Source: Nemertoderma westbladi (Eukaryota > Xenacoelomorpha > Nemertodermatida > Nemertodermatidae). Taken from it: a stretch of DNA of 40,013 nt. The notes under the pieces were generated by a model, which was not told where the DNA came from, did not search any database, and saw nothing but the letters and a program-made list of their open reading frames with translations. Both the position numbers and the translations under genes were made by a program. Every line of letters begins with the position of its first letter. Position 1 is the first letter of the stretch. The stretch is from contig JAUCBJ010007646.1 of NCBI GenBank assembly GCA_032718475.1, positions 1 through 40,013 of the forward strand, written 5' to 3'. Positions 10,836-21,672 of this stretch are shown here, piece by piece.

Positions 10836-10946
10836 ATGTCGGACCCATTCAGGATTACCGTTCGGGTAGTCCAAGCTGAATACGAGACCTACGAAGAACT
10901 ATTTTACGACATCGCATATCTAGCTATCAACGAGGCGCTAGAATGA
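10836..10946 (+). CDS. Small ORF overlapping the gag start (hypothetical, 36 aa)
   Basis: ATG at 10836 opens a 36-codon frame rich in acidic and aromatic residues (contains AEYETYEELFYDIAYLAINE). Its TGA stop at 10944-10946 overlaps the gag ATG at 10943-10945 (ATGA). It may be the end of a longer leader protein, since a different frame starting at ATG 10754 becomes continuous with it if one frameshift near 10830 is assumed. I recognise no family. The overlap suggests re-initiation as one way to translate gag, but this is inference from position only. Confidence 0.35.
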   Translation: MSDPFRITVRVVQAEYETYEELFYDIAYLAINEALE

Positions 10947-13559
10947 CGACGAATAACGTCTCTGATACCGATGAGATGGACCCCCACACAGACTCGGAAG
11001 CTGACGAGGTGCCGAATGTGAAGAACATGGGTCGTCGACTGGGAGCTCTCAAAGGCGGAGTGACTCGAGCATACCAACGTATAGAGAAACAACTAAGGGG
11101 AGTCGAAACCCCCCTCAACGAGATACAGACTCAGCTACAGAATATCCGAAGTATCTTACAACGATATGAGAGGATGATACAGGCATACCAAGAACTCATA
11201 CCCGCCACCGATCAGGTAAACTACCCCAAACTCGAAGAACACGTCGCACATTTGGACGAGTTCCGGAAGCAACATCGGAGGACCCTCAGCCTTGTAAGAG
11301 GCTACGAGGAACAGTACTATAAGAGAACTGAAAGGACAGACGCAGAATCGGTGCGGACCTCCAGCACCAGGACAGCAATTCATCGAAAGAGAACGGGGTC
11401 CTCGAGGCACCAACACTCCAGCGCTAGGAGCGAGATGTCCGGTTCAGCGCGCAGTTCTCAAGGGGGTCAGCCACTCCGAGATCAGTTACGAGAACAGAGG
11501 GCATTGGCCCTTAAAGCTCGAATGGAAGACGAATATGTTCAACTGCAGATCGAACAGGATGTATTGGCAGCCGAAATGCAAAAACGAGAGGCCAAACAAC
11601 AGGCCAAACAACGTAAACGAGAGGCCGAACAACAGGCTGAACAACATAAACGAGAGGCCGAACAACAGGCCGAACAACGTAAATGAGAGGCCGAACAACA
11701 GGCCGAACAACGTAAACGAGAGGCCGAACAACAGGCCGAACAACGTGAATGAGAGGCCGAACAACAGGCCGAACAACGTGAACGAGAGGCCGAACAAGAG
11801 GCCGAACAACGTAAACTAGATGCAGAAATGTGTAAACAACATGCCGAGGCCCAAGCGATTCTCATCCATAAAAAGAATGCGGATATTGCGAAACTCGCGG
11901 AATATGAAGCCGCACTCATAGAACGAGATCTTCAATTATACGAGGACTGGGAAAGGGGTATAGAACATAGCTATGAACCAATAACGGTCCCGGAACTAGA
12001 GAAGTCATTTACGCCACCGGCGGCGAAACCTCTGAAACCCGAGTTCCCGCCAACCATACAGTCTACGTTATCGGCACAAGCTCCGGTATTCCATCCCCCA
12101 CCGGTTACGCTTAAGAATGAGGAACCTTATTTCCCATCCAACCCCATGGTACCGAGCGTTCCCAAGTACGAGCCTGAAAAGGACTCAGAACGGGACGCCA
12201 CCCCTCGATCCAACAACCCGTTTACATCTACACCACAAATCCGTAACCGCGTCATCATTAAAACTCCACCTCTCATCGATCCATCGTGCATGGGAGAGAG
12301 TGCTAATAACTATAACCCTCCTAGTCATTCCAGTTCAGATGACGTCGGCATTATCTGGGCATTGGAAAACCGCCTGGCCATGCCCAAGATGGAGATCCGC
12401 ACCGTCGAAGGAGACCCCGTTGGATTACCTCGGATTCAAGAAACGGTTCTTCACTCAGATTGGGTCAACGGATATAACCGACGCACAAAAACTGGTATAT
12501 TTATCCCAATACCTGGGTGACAAACCACGTCGAATCATTAAATGTTTCGACGGAGGATCTCATGAAGCATACTATGACGCATGGAAAACTCTAGACAAAA
12601 GATACGGAAATATCGGGACTATAATTAATAAAACTCTCGAGAAACTGATACAGGACGCGGGATCCCTAGGGGACCCACAGAATATCCAGGAATTCTCGGA
12701 TTCCATGAAAGATGCCTACTACACTCTAAAACCATTAAATAAGGAGGAACAAGTAAACAACATTCTAAACCTCCGACAGATTGCCCAAAAGTTCCCCGGA
12801 TGTCTACAAAGCAAGTGGGCGTATAAATGCGTAGATCTCCGACGCAGACGCCCAGATTGAGATCCCAGTTTCCTCAAAATGTCGGCATTCCTAGATGATA
12901 TCTCCAAAGCCATGAATGACTCGATGTTCTCCAAACAAAGTCTCTCCAAGTTAGACGGAATAGAGAACAACTCCAGGAGCAGGACAACCACTCCGAAACC
13001 GAGATTCTGTCCCCCTCCGGTGAGTACGATGGCCATCACCATGGCCGAGGATTGTGACGACGAGGACTACGAGGAACCGACATCAGCCGAGGAATGGGTG
13101 TGATATCTAGCGAATTGGGCACCTGAAAGGGAAGGCACCACAACCTCCCTTCTATGTCTTTTCTGCGGAGAGAAACATAAGGTGGAATTCTGCAGAAAGT
13201 TCCAGTTTGCTGAACTCGTCCCACGATTCGAGGCGATAATGAAACACCGAGGATGCTTCCGGTGTCTCGGAACAGGTCACTATGTTCGGGATTGCGACCA
13301 AAGATCATGCTGCGCGGTCTGTAATGACCTACGTCATCACACACTCCTCCACATCCCCGCGAACTTTGACTTTACCACCCTCCCCTTTCGGATCGAAGCC
13401 AAACGAAGAGGAGAAATGAACCACGTCTCTAAAGGAACCCGGATGATTCAACGGAGGGAAACCAATCCGTTTAAAACCTCCACCGATGTATCACAAGTGA
13501 CAAATATCTCGGCTACGATCAACCTTATAAATCGCCGTTCATGGTCTTTGCCAAAGTAA
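10943..13559 (+). pseudogene. gag: gag region of the BEL/Pao element (coiled coil, capsid-like region, three zinc knuckles)
   Basis: Starts at ATG 10943. The N-terminal ~200 residues are charged and helical, followed by a hendecad coiled coil (11585-11815) and a proline-rich linker. The conserved BEL block (DUF1759-like, about 12400-12860) follows, with LDYLGFKKRFFTQIGS and KLVYLSQYLGDKPRRIIK. Three zinc-binding motifs come next: CLFCGEKHKVEFC (13155-13193), CFRCLGTGHYVRDC (13254-13295) and CCAVCNDLRHHTLLH (13308-13352). The frame is interrupted by TGA at 11684, 11750, 12858 and 13101 and by a frameshift near 12415. A second frameshift near 13530 leads into protease. Normal role: particle assembly and RNA binding. 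This copy cannot make a full protein. Confidence 0.9.
11585..11815 (+). repeat. Seven 33-bp repeats encoding an 11-residue (hendecad) coiled coil
   Basis: Each unit encodes REAEQQAEQRK or a close variant; there are exactly seven units of 33 bp. Eleven-residue periodicity with a Glu/Gln/Ala/Lys/Arg composition is typical of long charged coiled coils. Units 4 and 6 begin with TGA (11684, 11750) where the other five begin with CGA, a direct internal view of C-to-T change. The minus strand is also open here (FGLLFGLSFTL repeats), which is a shadow. Confidence 0.9.
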
Positions 13560-16500
13560 TCCCAGTAAGAATTCAAGGGGTCGGGAAATCCTTGACAACG
13601 CTCGCATTCCTTGACAACGGGTCGGACGGAACCATCATCGACCGAGATTTCCTCGAACAACTTGGCCTAGACTATGAACCTTGCAAACTGCCCATACAAA
13701 CTATCACCGACCATAGAGAAGTAGAGTCCGGGGAGGTGCAGCTCCAGATGGAAGGAGTCATGAAGGGTTACGAGACGGTCAAGCTGACGATCATGAACGC
13801 CTTGGTACACACCGATCTCCGAGTGCGGTTCCGACAATCGGCTGAATACGCACCCCTCATACAGCTAGACCGGGAAGATGTAGACCTACGATGTCCACCG
13901 TTGGACGTGAACCGAATCACCCTATTGATCGGACTAGACACACCGGAATTACACATACCCACCAGAGACGTCGCCCGATCTGTAAAGCCGGATGACGGCT
14001 TTTATGCCGAACGCACGATCATGGGATGGACACTCTGCGGCATCAAGGAGGAGATTACAGACACCTATACATATCTCCCTAAATGTCAGATTAAAGAGAA
14101 TGCAACATCCATGGGTTATTGTTCAGCAACAGACTTGGACGAGGATTTATTCCTAGAGACGGAAAAAACCCAGCAGGAAATGACCAAATACTTTAATCTA
14201 GAGACCCAAGAGTTTGCTGAAAAGGACAAGAACCCGTCCGAGGAAGATCAATATTGTATTACGTCCTTGATCAGGCCACGTTCAAAGATGGACATTGGTG
14301 TTTGCCCATGTTGTGGAAAGACCCAGATAAACCGATGGCAAATAATGTCAACATGGCCCTTAGGCGGCTCAAAGGAATCCTACGCCGGTTGAATGAACAA
14401 CCCGAGATAAAGGAGAAATACAACAATGTAATCAAAGGATATCTAGAAGATGGATTGGCGGAAATGGTACCCCGGAATGAACTGCAAGGGGGTAGACGGA
14501 CATATTATCTCCCAACCCACTATGTGGTAGAAGCCCGGAAGGGCGGGAAAATCCGAGTAGTGAATGATGCTGCTGCTATGTACCAAGGCGAATCCCTGAA
14601 CAGCCAACTTTATACAGGGCCCAACATATACAGTACACTTATCGGCGTGTTGATCAGGTTCAGGGAAAACCGGATAGCATTCACATGCGACATCAAAGCG
14701 ATGTTTCACCAGGTCCGAACGCTACCAAGAGACTCAGACTGTCTGCGTATATTATGGACGGATAAAACATTAACTCCACAGGAGATAAGTCAACTCACAT
14801 TGAAGGATGTGGACGTAATGCGCATGATTGTCAGGATCTTCGGCGCTAAGGACTCGCCGGTAGCATGTAGTGACATGCTGAAGAAAACAGCGACTATGTG
14901 CGAAAACGAGTTCCCTCCGACAGTCATAGAAACCATCCGACGATGCTTCTACGTGGACGACGGATGCGCCGGTGCCGATAATGTTGACGAGGCATATCAG
15001 CTGGCGATGGGGATGGTGGAATGCTTAAAGAAAGGAGGTTTCCCTCTCGTAAAGTTCAGATCCCACGACAAGAAACTTATAGAAAAGCTTCCGGAGGAAA
15101 TCAGACTGGACAACAATAAAATGTATTCCGAGGATGTGGATCACCGTGTACTCGGCATTGAATGGGACATAGAATTGGATGAATTCATCTTCAAATATAA
15201 CCCCCTACCCAAGCCCATGACAAAAAGGGGATGTCTGTCCATAAAGAGTGCTATATTCAATCCACTAAACTTCATATCCTCAGTAACATTAGCCGGAATG
15301 AACTTGATCAAGGAAATGTGGATAGAAGGACTGGGATGGGACGAAGAACTCCCCCCACACCTCAGTGTCAAATGGAGAAAGTATGACGGAACAATTCGAA
15401 TATCTATATCTTATGCGGATCCCTCGACCGTTCTTCCTCGATAAACTACCCACCGATATATTCCAGCTCCATACTTTCTCGGATGCTTCAAATACCGGAA
15501 TCGGCGTAGTCACTTTCCTAAGAAGACTAAGTCAGGATGAAAACAGCGATACGAGCTTCTTATTTTCCAAGGCTAAGACAGTATCCGGGGAATTCGTAGC
15601 AACGATACCGAGACTCGAGCTACAGGCCGCAGTTTAGGCAGTGAGACAGAACCGCATGGTCATGCGGAACCTACGAATCCCCATCGAATCGCAACATTTC
15701 TGGGTCGATTAGAGTATCGTTCTCTACTACCTCCACTCACCATCACGGCGACACACCACGTTCGTAGCGAACCGAGCCACAGAGATAAAACAGTGCACCG
15801 GCCGAGAACAGCGGCACCATGTAAACGGGAAAGAAAATCCAGCGGACCTATCGAGCAGAGGCGCCACCCCAAAACAACTCGGTAAAAGTAAACTCTGGCT
15901 CACAGGCCCGGAATTTCTACAGCAGCCACAATTAACCTGGAGTACCCGATTCGATCCCGAACTCGATAGTGGAAAATACTCCGAAGACGACAAGGAGATC
16001 CGTAAAGTCCATAGAAGCACCACAGTGGAGATCTATAGTTGTCTGACCGAGCTTGCAAAGGACTCGGGCAGGCACTATAACATCGCGACTATCACGCAAC
16101 CAGCGGCGTCTTTACAACTATTGATAGAGCGAACCTCCTCAATGAAATGTCTCATCCACCATGTATTAACCCTTCGCAACTTCCTGCGGTGGAAGAACAA
16201 CAAACCGATAGTTCGAAGAAGTATACAAGAACTCATTATCGCGGAGAAGTGTATTGTTAGATATGTCCAGAGAGAAAATTTCCCCGATGAGTGGGAACAA
16301 CTCAGTGCGGGCAAGACCTTGAAACCGGACAGTCCAGTCTACCAATTGAGACCAATGATGGGAGAGGACGGACTGATTCGACTGAATACCCGGATGGCAA
16401 ACGCCCCAGTTGAATATGAAGTCAAATACCCAGCGCTTCTGCCCGGAACGTCAACACTAGCCAAGCTATTAATCCAACAGTGTCACGAGGAAAGCCATCA

Positions 16501-17656
16501 CGCGGGACAGAGCTGGATTATGGCTAATATATGGCAAAGATATTGGATCACCCACATCCAGCCACTGATCCGGAAAGTGTTAAAACGTTGTTTTCCCTGC
16601 AGAAGATATCTAGTGCCACCACTCACACAAAGGATGGCCGACTTACCAGCCACACATCTACAGTCCGATTCCCCACCGTTCTACGTAACCGGAGTAGACT
16701 GTTTCGGACCATTCACGGTCATCGAGTGACGATTCAACATCAAATGCTGGGGAGCCATCTTTACATGCCTTAGGTCTAGGGCAATCTACCTAGACATTGT
16801 GGTGAACCTTACGCAACACGCATTTATCAACGCCCTGCATCGGTTCGTGGCGAACAATGGAACATGTCGTCATATGTACTCCGATAATGGTACAATCTTC
16901 GTGGGAGGAGAAAGAGAACTTAGAGAGGCGATCGAAGGATGGTTCACCGAGGACACCGCATCCCAAGTCTGGAGGGAACACCATATACAGTGGCACTTCC
17001 AAACACCCTTAGCACCCCATACGAGCGGAGTGTGGGAGAAGCTCATCAACTTGGTAAAACGATCCATGCGCGTCGCATTAGGAGACACCCGGGTAACCCA
17101 CGACACCCTCCGCACAACATTCTGCGAGATCACGGCTACCCTAAACAACCGGCCCATCGTACCTATCCACGACGACCCCACAGATCTGGAGCCTCTCACT
17201 CCTAACCATCTACTCGGAAGACCCAAACCCCGCATTCTTCCAGAGACGATGTTTCCGGATCCCAACGATATCGCGAGACATACCAATTGGAAGAAGGCCC
17301 AAGCGTTGGCAGCGCATTGGTGGAGAATCTGGGCGCAAGAGTACCTCATAACCCTCCGGACTAGTAGGAAGTGGAACAACACCTATAGGAACATCGCAGT
17401 TGGCGACATGGTGCTAGTGAAGGAAGACCTTAAAGACCGCGTCCACTGGCCTGTGGCGCGAGTCGTGGCAATAAACCCAAGTAAAGACGGACTTGCGAGA
17501 ACTGTGACGATACGAACGGCAAAGGGCCACTACCAACGCCCTATCCAGAGGCTGTGCCTTCTTGAAGGCAATGACAGTGGTGACTCTACGAGAGGTGATA
17601 AGTTCCCTACTCAGGATCCTGCTGCAGACATTGGTGACAATGCTAAACCCATTTAA
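13541..17656 (+). pseudogene. pol: pol region of the BEL/Pao element: protease, reverse transcriptase, RNase H, integrase
   Basis: Protease: VIPVRIQGVGK then FLDNGSDGTIID, with the catalytic Asp codon at 13613. RT (frame from 14254): YLPTHYVVEARKGGKIRVVND, FTCDIKAMFHQV, and YVDD at 14950-14961. RNase H (about 15470-15870): TFSDASNTGIGVV, IPRLELQAAV, NGKENPADLSSRGA. Integrase: zinc module HHAGQSW...CFPC (about 16480-16605), catalytic GVDCFGP (Asp at 16697), SDNGT (about 16880) and GVWEKLINLVK (Glu at 17036), then NHLLGRPK and a C-terminal DUF5641-like block with HWPVARVVAI and QRPIQRLCLL. Breaks: frameshifts near 14260 and 15390, TAG at 15635 and 15710, TGA at 16727. All catalytic residues I looked for are present, so decay is recent relative to the family. 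Confidence 0.95.
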
Positions 17657-18892
17657 ACCCTTCTCATCCTGTTGACAAACTCTTTAAACTGTGATTTATC
17701 GACAATGAATAATGGACCCCCTTAAACCAACTGTAACCACGCAATGGTATTTGTGTTTCCTCGTGTGTTATGTGGAGTCCAGCGTCACCCTGCAGATGTT
17801 TCGACTGACGCAGGGTCGTTTAGGTATTGTTAAGCCTGATTTTGGTCATTGGGACCAACGACATTGGATTATGGTAAAGATTTGAAGTGGAATTCATTGT
17901 ATCCATTGTATTATGTTGTGTTGTCCGTTGCGTGCGCAGTTCGGGGCGTAGGTGGTGTAACTAGTCCAGCTGTAGATCCCGGATTGCCGCGCAACACCCC
18001 CTCTATCCCGTTATTCTGGTGGGTCCATGGTACATCCACATGACTTCGTCGATAGAGGTTTTATGTTTCTCAGTCGCGTTATTCTGGTGGGACCGTTGCG
18101 TGGATTTTGGGGCGTAGGCGGTGTAACTAGTCCAGATGTAGATCCCAGAATGTTGCGTAACCCCATCCCACATGACTTCTTCGGCTGAGCTTTATGTTGT
18201 TGGGAGTGTTATTCTGGTGGGTCCCTGGTGCATTCCACTTGACTTCACTTCCAGCGTCTTCATTGTCCGTTACGTGTGTAGTTTGGGGCGTAGGCGGTGT
18301 AACTAGCCCAGCTGTAGATCCCAGATTGCCTCGTAACACCCCTTCCACAACGAAAATTTCCCAAAGAAGATGGTTGAATGTAGTTGGAAATGATGAAAAG
18401 AAACAGACAACCCTTCTATAAACTGAATGATGACGCGTATGATGATGAAAATGTAATGATGCGCACCCTGGTGCTGCGCTTATAACAAATGATGATAGCC
18501 GGGGGGTTATAACCCCAATGATGATATGGCAATAAATGAAATGTGTAATAAATGTGGAAATAAATGATGAAATGTGGAAAGAAATAATGAAATGTACAAT
18601 GAGCAATAAATGAGAAATGAAAAAAGACAAAAAAAATGTATAAAATGTAGAAAGGAAAAGAATTGGAAAAAGAAGAGGACATAAAAAGTCAAAACTGGTT
18701 GGATATTAATGTATAGCTATAGTAACTGTAAATGCTGAATATATTAGCAATAAGATGGTAGATGCCTATATAGCAATGTTATTTAATAAACTGAATTACA
18801 AATAATCTGAATTATTCTGCAGTCACTATAGTATCAGACTTTCTGGATTTATAATTAACTGATGTAAATTTGCAACGGACATAATCGAAAAT
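17657..18892 (+). other. Spacer between pol and the third coding region, with three ~170-bp tandem repeats
   Basis: The block GGGGCGTAGGCGGTGTAACT (first copy GTAGGTGG) occurs at about 17943, 18111 and 18286. Each is followed by AGATCCC and then CGTAACACCCC or a variant. A companion GTTATTCTGGTGGG occurs at about 18010, 18078 and 18207. Downstream, 18420-18680 is purine/A-rich with many ATGA and AATGA steps and no long open frame. The position suggests a regulatory or splice-control region for expressing the third coding region, but I cannot show that. Confidence 0.6.
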
Positions 18893-21493
18893 ATGGACCC
18901 AAATCGACAAATTATCAGCGAACTACGTAATATGATAGATTTACTGGAATATCCACAACCTGGTTCCCCTAACTTTGATACAAAATGGAACGCCCTGATA
19001 AATGAGCATGTGCGAGTCGTTAAAATCTCCGGGCGAGAGGGACCGGATTCCCGGAATCTACGAGACCTCCGGTTGTCCGATGCTAGTACGAGACTGAAAA
19101 GAACTCGGAACGCAAAGGCAACCGGAGGAGATGAGCTGTCGTTCTGGGAAACGTTCCGGCAAAGCGTTTACAAATCCCGATGTTTGATATACGACAACGA
19201 GGGAAACGCGACGCCCACCTCGAAAGTGATTACATTGGCGCAATGCCAAAGTTTCGTCGACGACAAGAGTATGTACCTCACCCACTGGGGAAACCTAGCG
19301 GAGTGTACGGCAACGCTGTGAGAGGAACGTATATCAGTTATCCAGAATCGCTACGACTACCAGGAGAAGTACGGGACGAAGGAGTACGGTCGATCCTTGG
19401 TCGTTGTCCTCGGAACCCTAGACGGTTTGGTGTTGGTATGTCGAATATTTCCGACACCCAAACAGGAGGTGCGGACAGCCGGAGCAATCTGGCTACTACC
19501 ACCTGATATCCAAAAGATCCTATTTGACTTCGACATTATTAAAATCGGGTCGGATATAAAGGCAGACATCCGAAACGACTATGCGAACGCTCCTTTCGGA
19601 AGAAACTGTCGAGAAGATCTTAACGCCATTAGTCATTGCGTCGACACCCAAACACTTCTAGCCTGGTTGCGATCCGCCGACTTCATGCGAGGATTCCGAG
19701 AAGTGAGACGGACGAAATCCGGTATCGGCTACCTCGCAGTGCTAAACGGCGGTATAGACTTTAAACCCCAGAAATTCCAGGACTATAATAAGATATATGG
19801 TGGATACCCGGGATTAGAAATAAAGAGTGAGCGAGAGAGTCGCTGGAAGGACGTTGAAAGAAAGTGGACGATCCACCACAAGTGGGAGAATCCGGAGCGA
19901 CGGAACTACATCTACGTCATTATGGAATCCTACACAGTCGCTAAGTTCATATGTAAAACTCTCGATAGCCTCATTACGGCGGTTCCTAGTTCCTTTATCG
20001 ACTATGAGTGGAACGAAGTTATCAACCACGCGTTCAAAGCAGTAGAGAATATTTCACCGGGAGAGACGAAAACGCTCACAGCCATCGCATCCTGGGACGA
20101 GAATGGGCCGTTCAACATCCCTACGATTACCGATCTCTTCGGTGCGGAGGAACCTCTGATTTCTTCGGATGGGGAAGAATTATGGCTACAGGAAGGTGTT
20201 CTACTGTCCACCCCAAAGCGACAACTCGATCCGGAAGCCGCGTCCGAACCGGCCGCCAAACCGGTCGCCTCGGCCGAACCTGCGACGGAAGCAGGTGTTT
20301 CAACCCCACTTGGCTCCGGTAGCCCCGCGAGGGAGTTAGTCACTACCTTCGCGTCACTACTACTTCGGCGACATATGTCAGAGGTTATCTCCATATCCGT
20401 TCCCGGGTGGTGAAGACTGGTCTTCGGAGATTCCGAGTACCAGCACCCAACGGACCCGCTCAGCAATACTGGTTGAAAAGGGTCCTAGCGCTGCGCCGAC
20501 TCCCGAAGATCTCCTCGGAATCCCTCCGTCGAAAACCCCGGCACCTCTTCGCCAACCAGCGGTGGCAACTACCCCCTCCGTTCCACAGGATCCGATGCGA
20601 CTTACCCGATGGTACACCGAGCAGACCGAATGGATCCACCGCCAGAAACGGTCACACGAGATGAGTCCGGCAGGATATAAGGAAGGTTATCGAAACGAGA
20701 ACATACTACGCCAGAGCACAGCTTTTCGCGGGCTACCGGCCACAGCGAATATTCCTAAAAGCGACCGACGACTCGAGTATCACGCCGGCGTCCCGACTCC
20801 AATATTCTTCGGCCGGGAGATGCAACTGGAGGTGTGCGAAGACTGCGGTTCGGAGCAGTGCCCACGCGGTAGAAAAAATCGGGTTACCGAGTCGTGCCTC
20901 CAGCTCCTCGGGATACTTTATTGTCCCTATTGCGAGACATCGGGCCACGATGTTTCAGTTTGTCCGATCCTTTATAACCTCTGCACAACTTGCGGTTTCC
21001 GGGGACATTCCGCTAGCCCCCGCTGTAATATAAAATGTCCTACGAAAGATGTTACCGCTATGGGCAATATGGTTATGTTCGAAACCTACGCAAACAACCA
21101 CGTAAAGACCAAAGTACGGAGAAACGCTCGAAATATCGCGCAAGAGATGGCTGCGGGTATTTTTCGTTCCCGGAACGCCTCCATACGACAGCGGCGCTAC
21201 CATTCCATTACATGGATCTGTTGCTAAGCGCTGGATTATTCGGCCCATTCGAGATCCTTCGGCGTTTATATTCATATAAGGAAGAGTTCGGCGATGGAAA
21301 GTGGTTCCTAGAGGCACGCACCACCGAGTTAGAAAGACGAACAGATATGATCCCGCTACCATCGAAAGGAAGAGCTGCCAGGAGACAAGCCGAAACGTTG
21401 CTCACGATGGATGTTGACGCTCCCCTACCAGCACTAGCGATCGACGAGAGTCGACGGGCGAAGAGGAGAAAGGCGTATCAGAGTAAGAAATAG
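18893..21493 (+). pseudogene. Third coding region of the BEL element: exonuclease-like domain plus two CCHC zinc knuckles
   Basis: One reading path of about 865 codons from ATG 18893, broken by TGA at 19319 (same frame before and after) and frameshifts near 20350 and 21180. Residues ~195-360 resemble the DnaQ/WRN 3'-5' exonuclease fold: LLPPDIQKIL, then KIGSDIKADI (second-motif Asp at 19565), then HCVDTQTLLAWL, SGIGYLAVLNGGIDFKP, and YIYVIMESYTVAKFI where the family has a Y..xDA helix. The first DxE motif is not evident and the third-motif Asp appears as Glu, so it may be catalytically dead or diverged. An Ala/Pro/Glu-rich linker follows. Then come CPYCETSGHDVSVC (20922-20963) and CTTCGFRGHSASPRC (20982-21026), both CCHC knuckles, and a basic C-terminus. 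No signal peptide or membrane segment is seen, so it is not env-like. The exonuclease call is by motif only. Confidence 0.6.
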
Positions 21494-21672
21494 AGGACCA
21501 GGATATTCCAGGAACATTTATATCGAACATTTATTTTTTATATTTACATAAACAAACTCTAGGCCAAATTAATCAAGACTATGCAATATTAATATTTTGG
21601 GTTTTTTATATGGGAAATGACCTACGCAAACTCGATCTACCGATAGACCTCACAAAGGTCATTGGGGGGGAC
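21494..21672 (+). other. 3' untranslated region and polypurine tract of the BEL element
   Basis: AT-rich tail after the third coding region, ending with seven G residues (21664-21670) and AC directly before the 3' LTR. The G run is the candidate polypurine tract for plus-strand priming. Confidence 0.7.

Noticed and set aside
11486-11809. Minus-strand frame with FGLLFGLSFTL repeats as a membrane protein
   Set aside because: It is the complement of the gag hendecad repeats; the plus frame is continuous with gag.
11684-19321. In-frame TGA codons as recoding (selenocysteine or readthrough)
   Set aside because: They coexist with TAG stops and several frameshifts, and in the hendecad repeats they replace CGA; decay is the simpler reading.
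18893-21493. Third coding region as an envelope gene
   Set aside because: No signal peptide, no hydrophobic membrane segment and no fusion-peptide-like stretch; it has zinc knuckles and a soluble fold instead.
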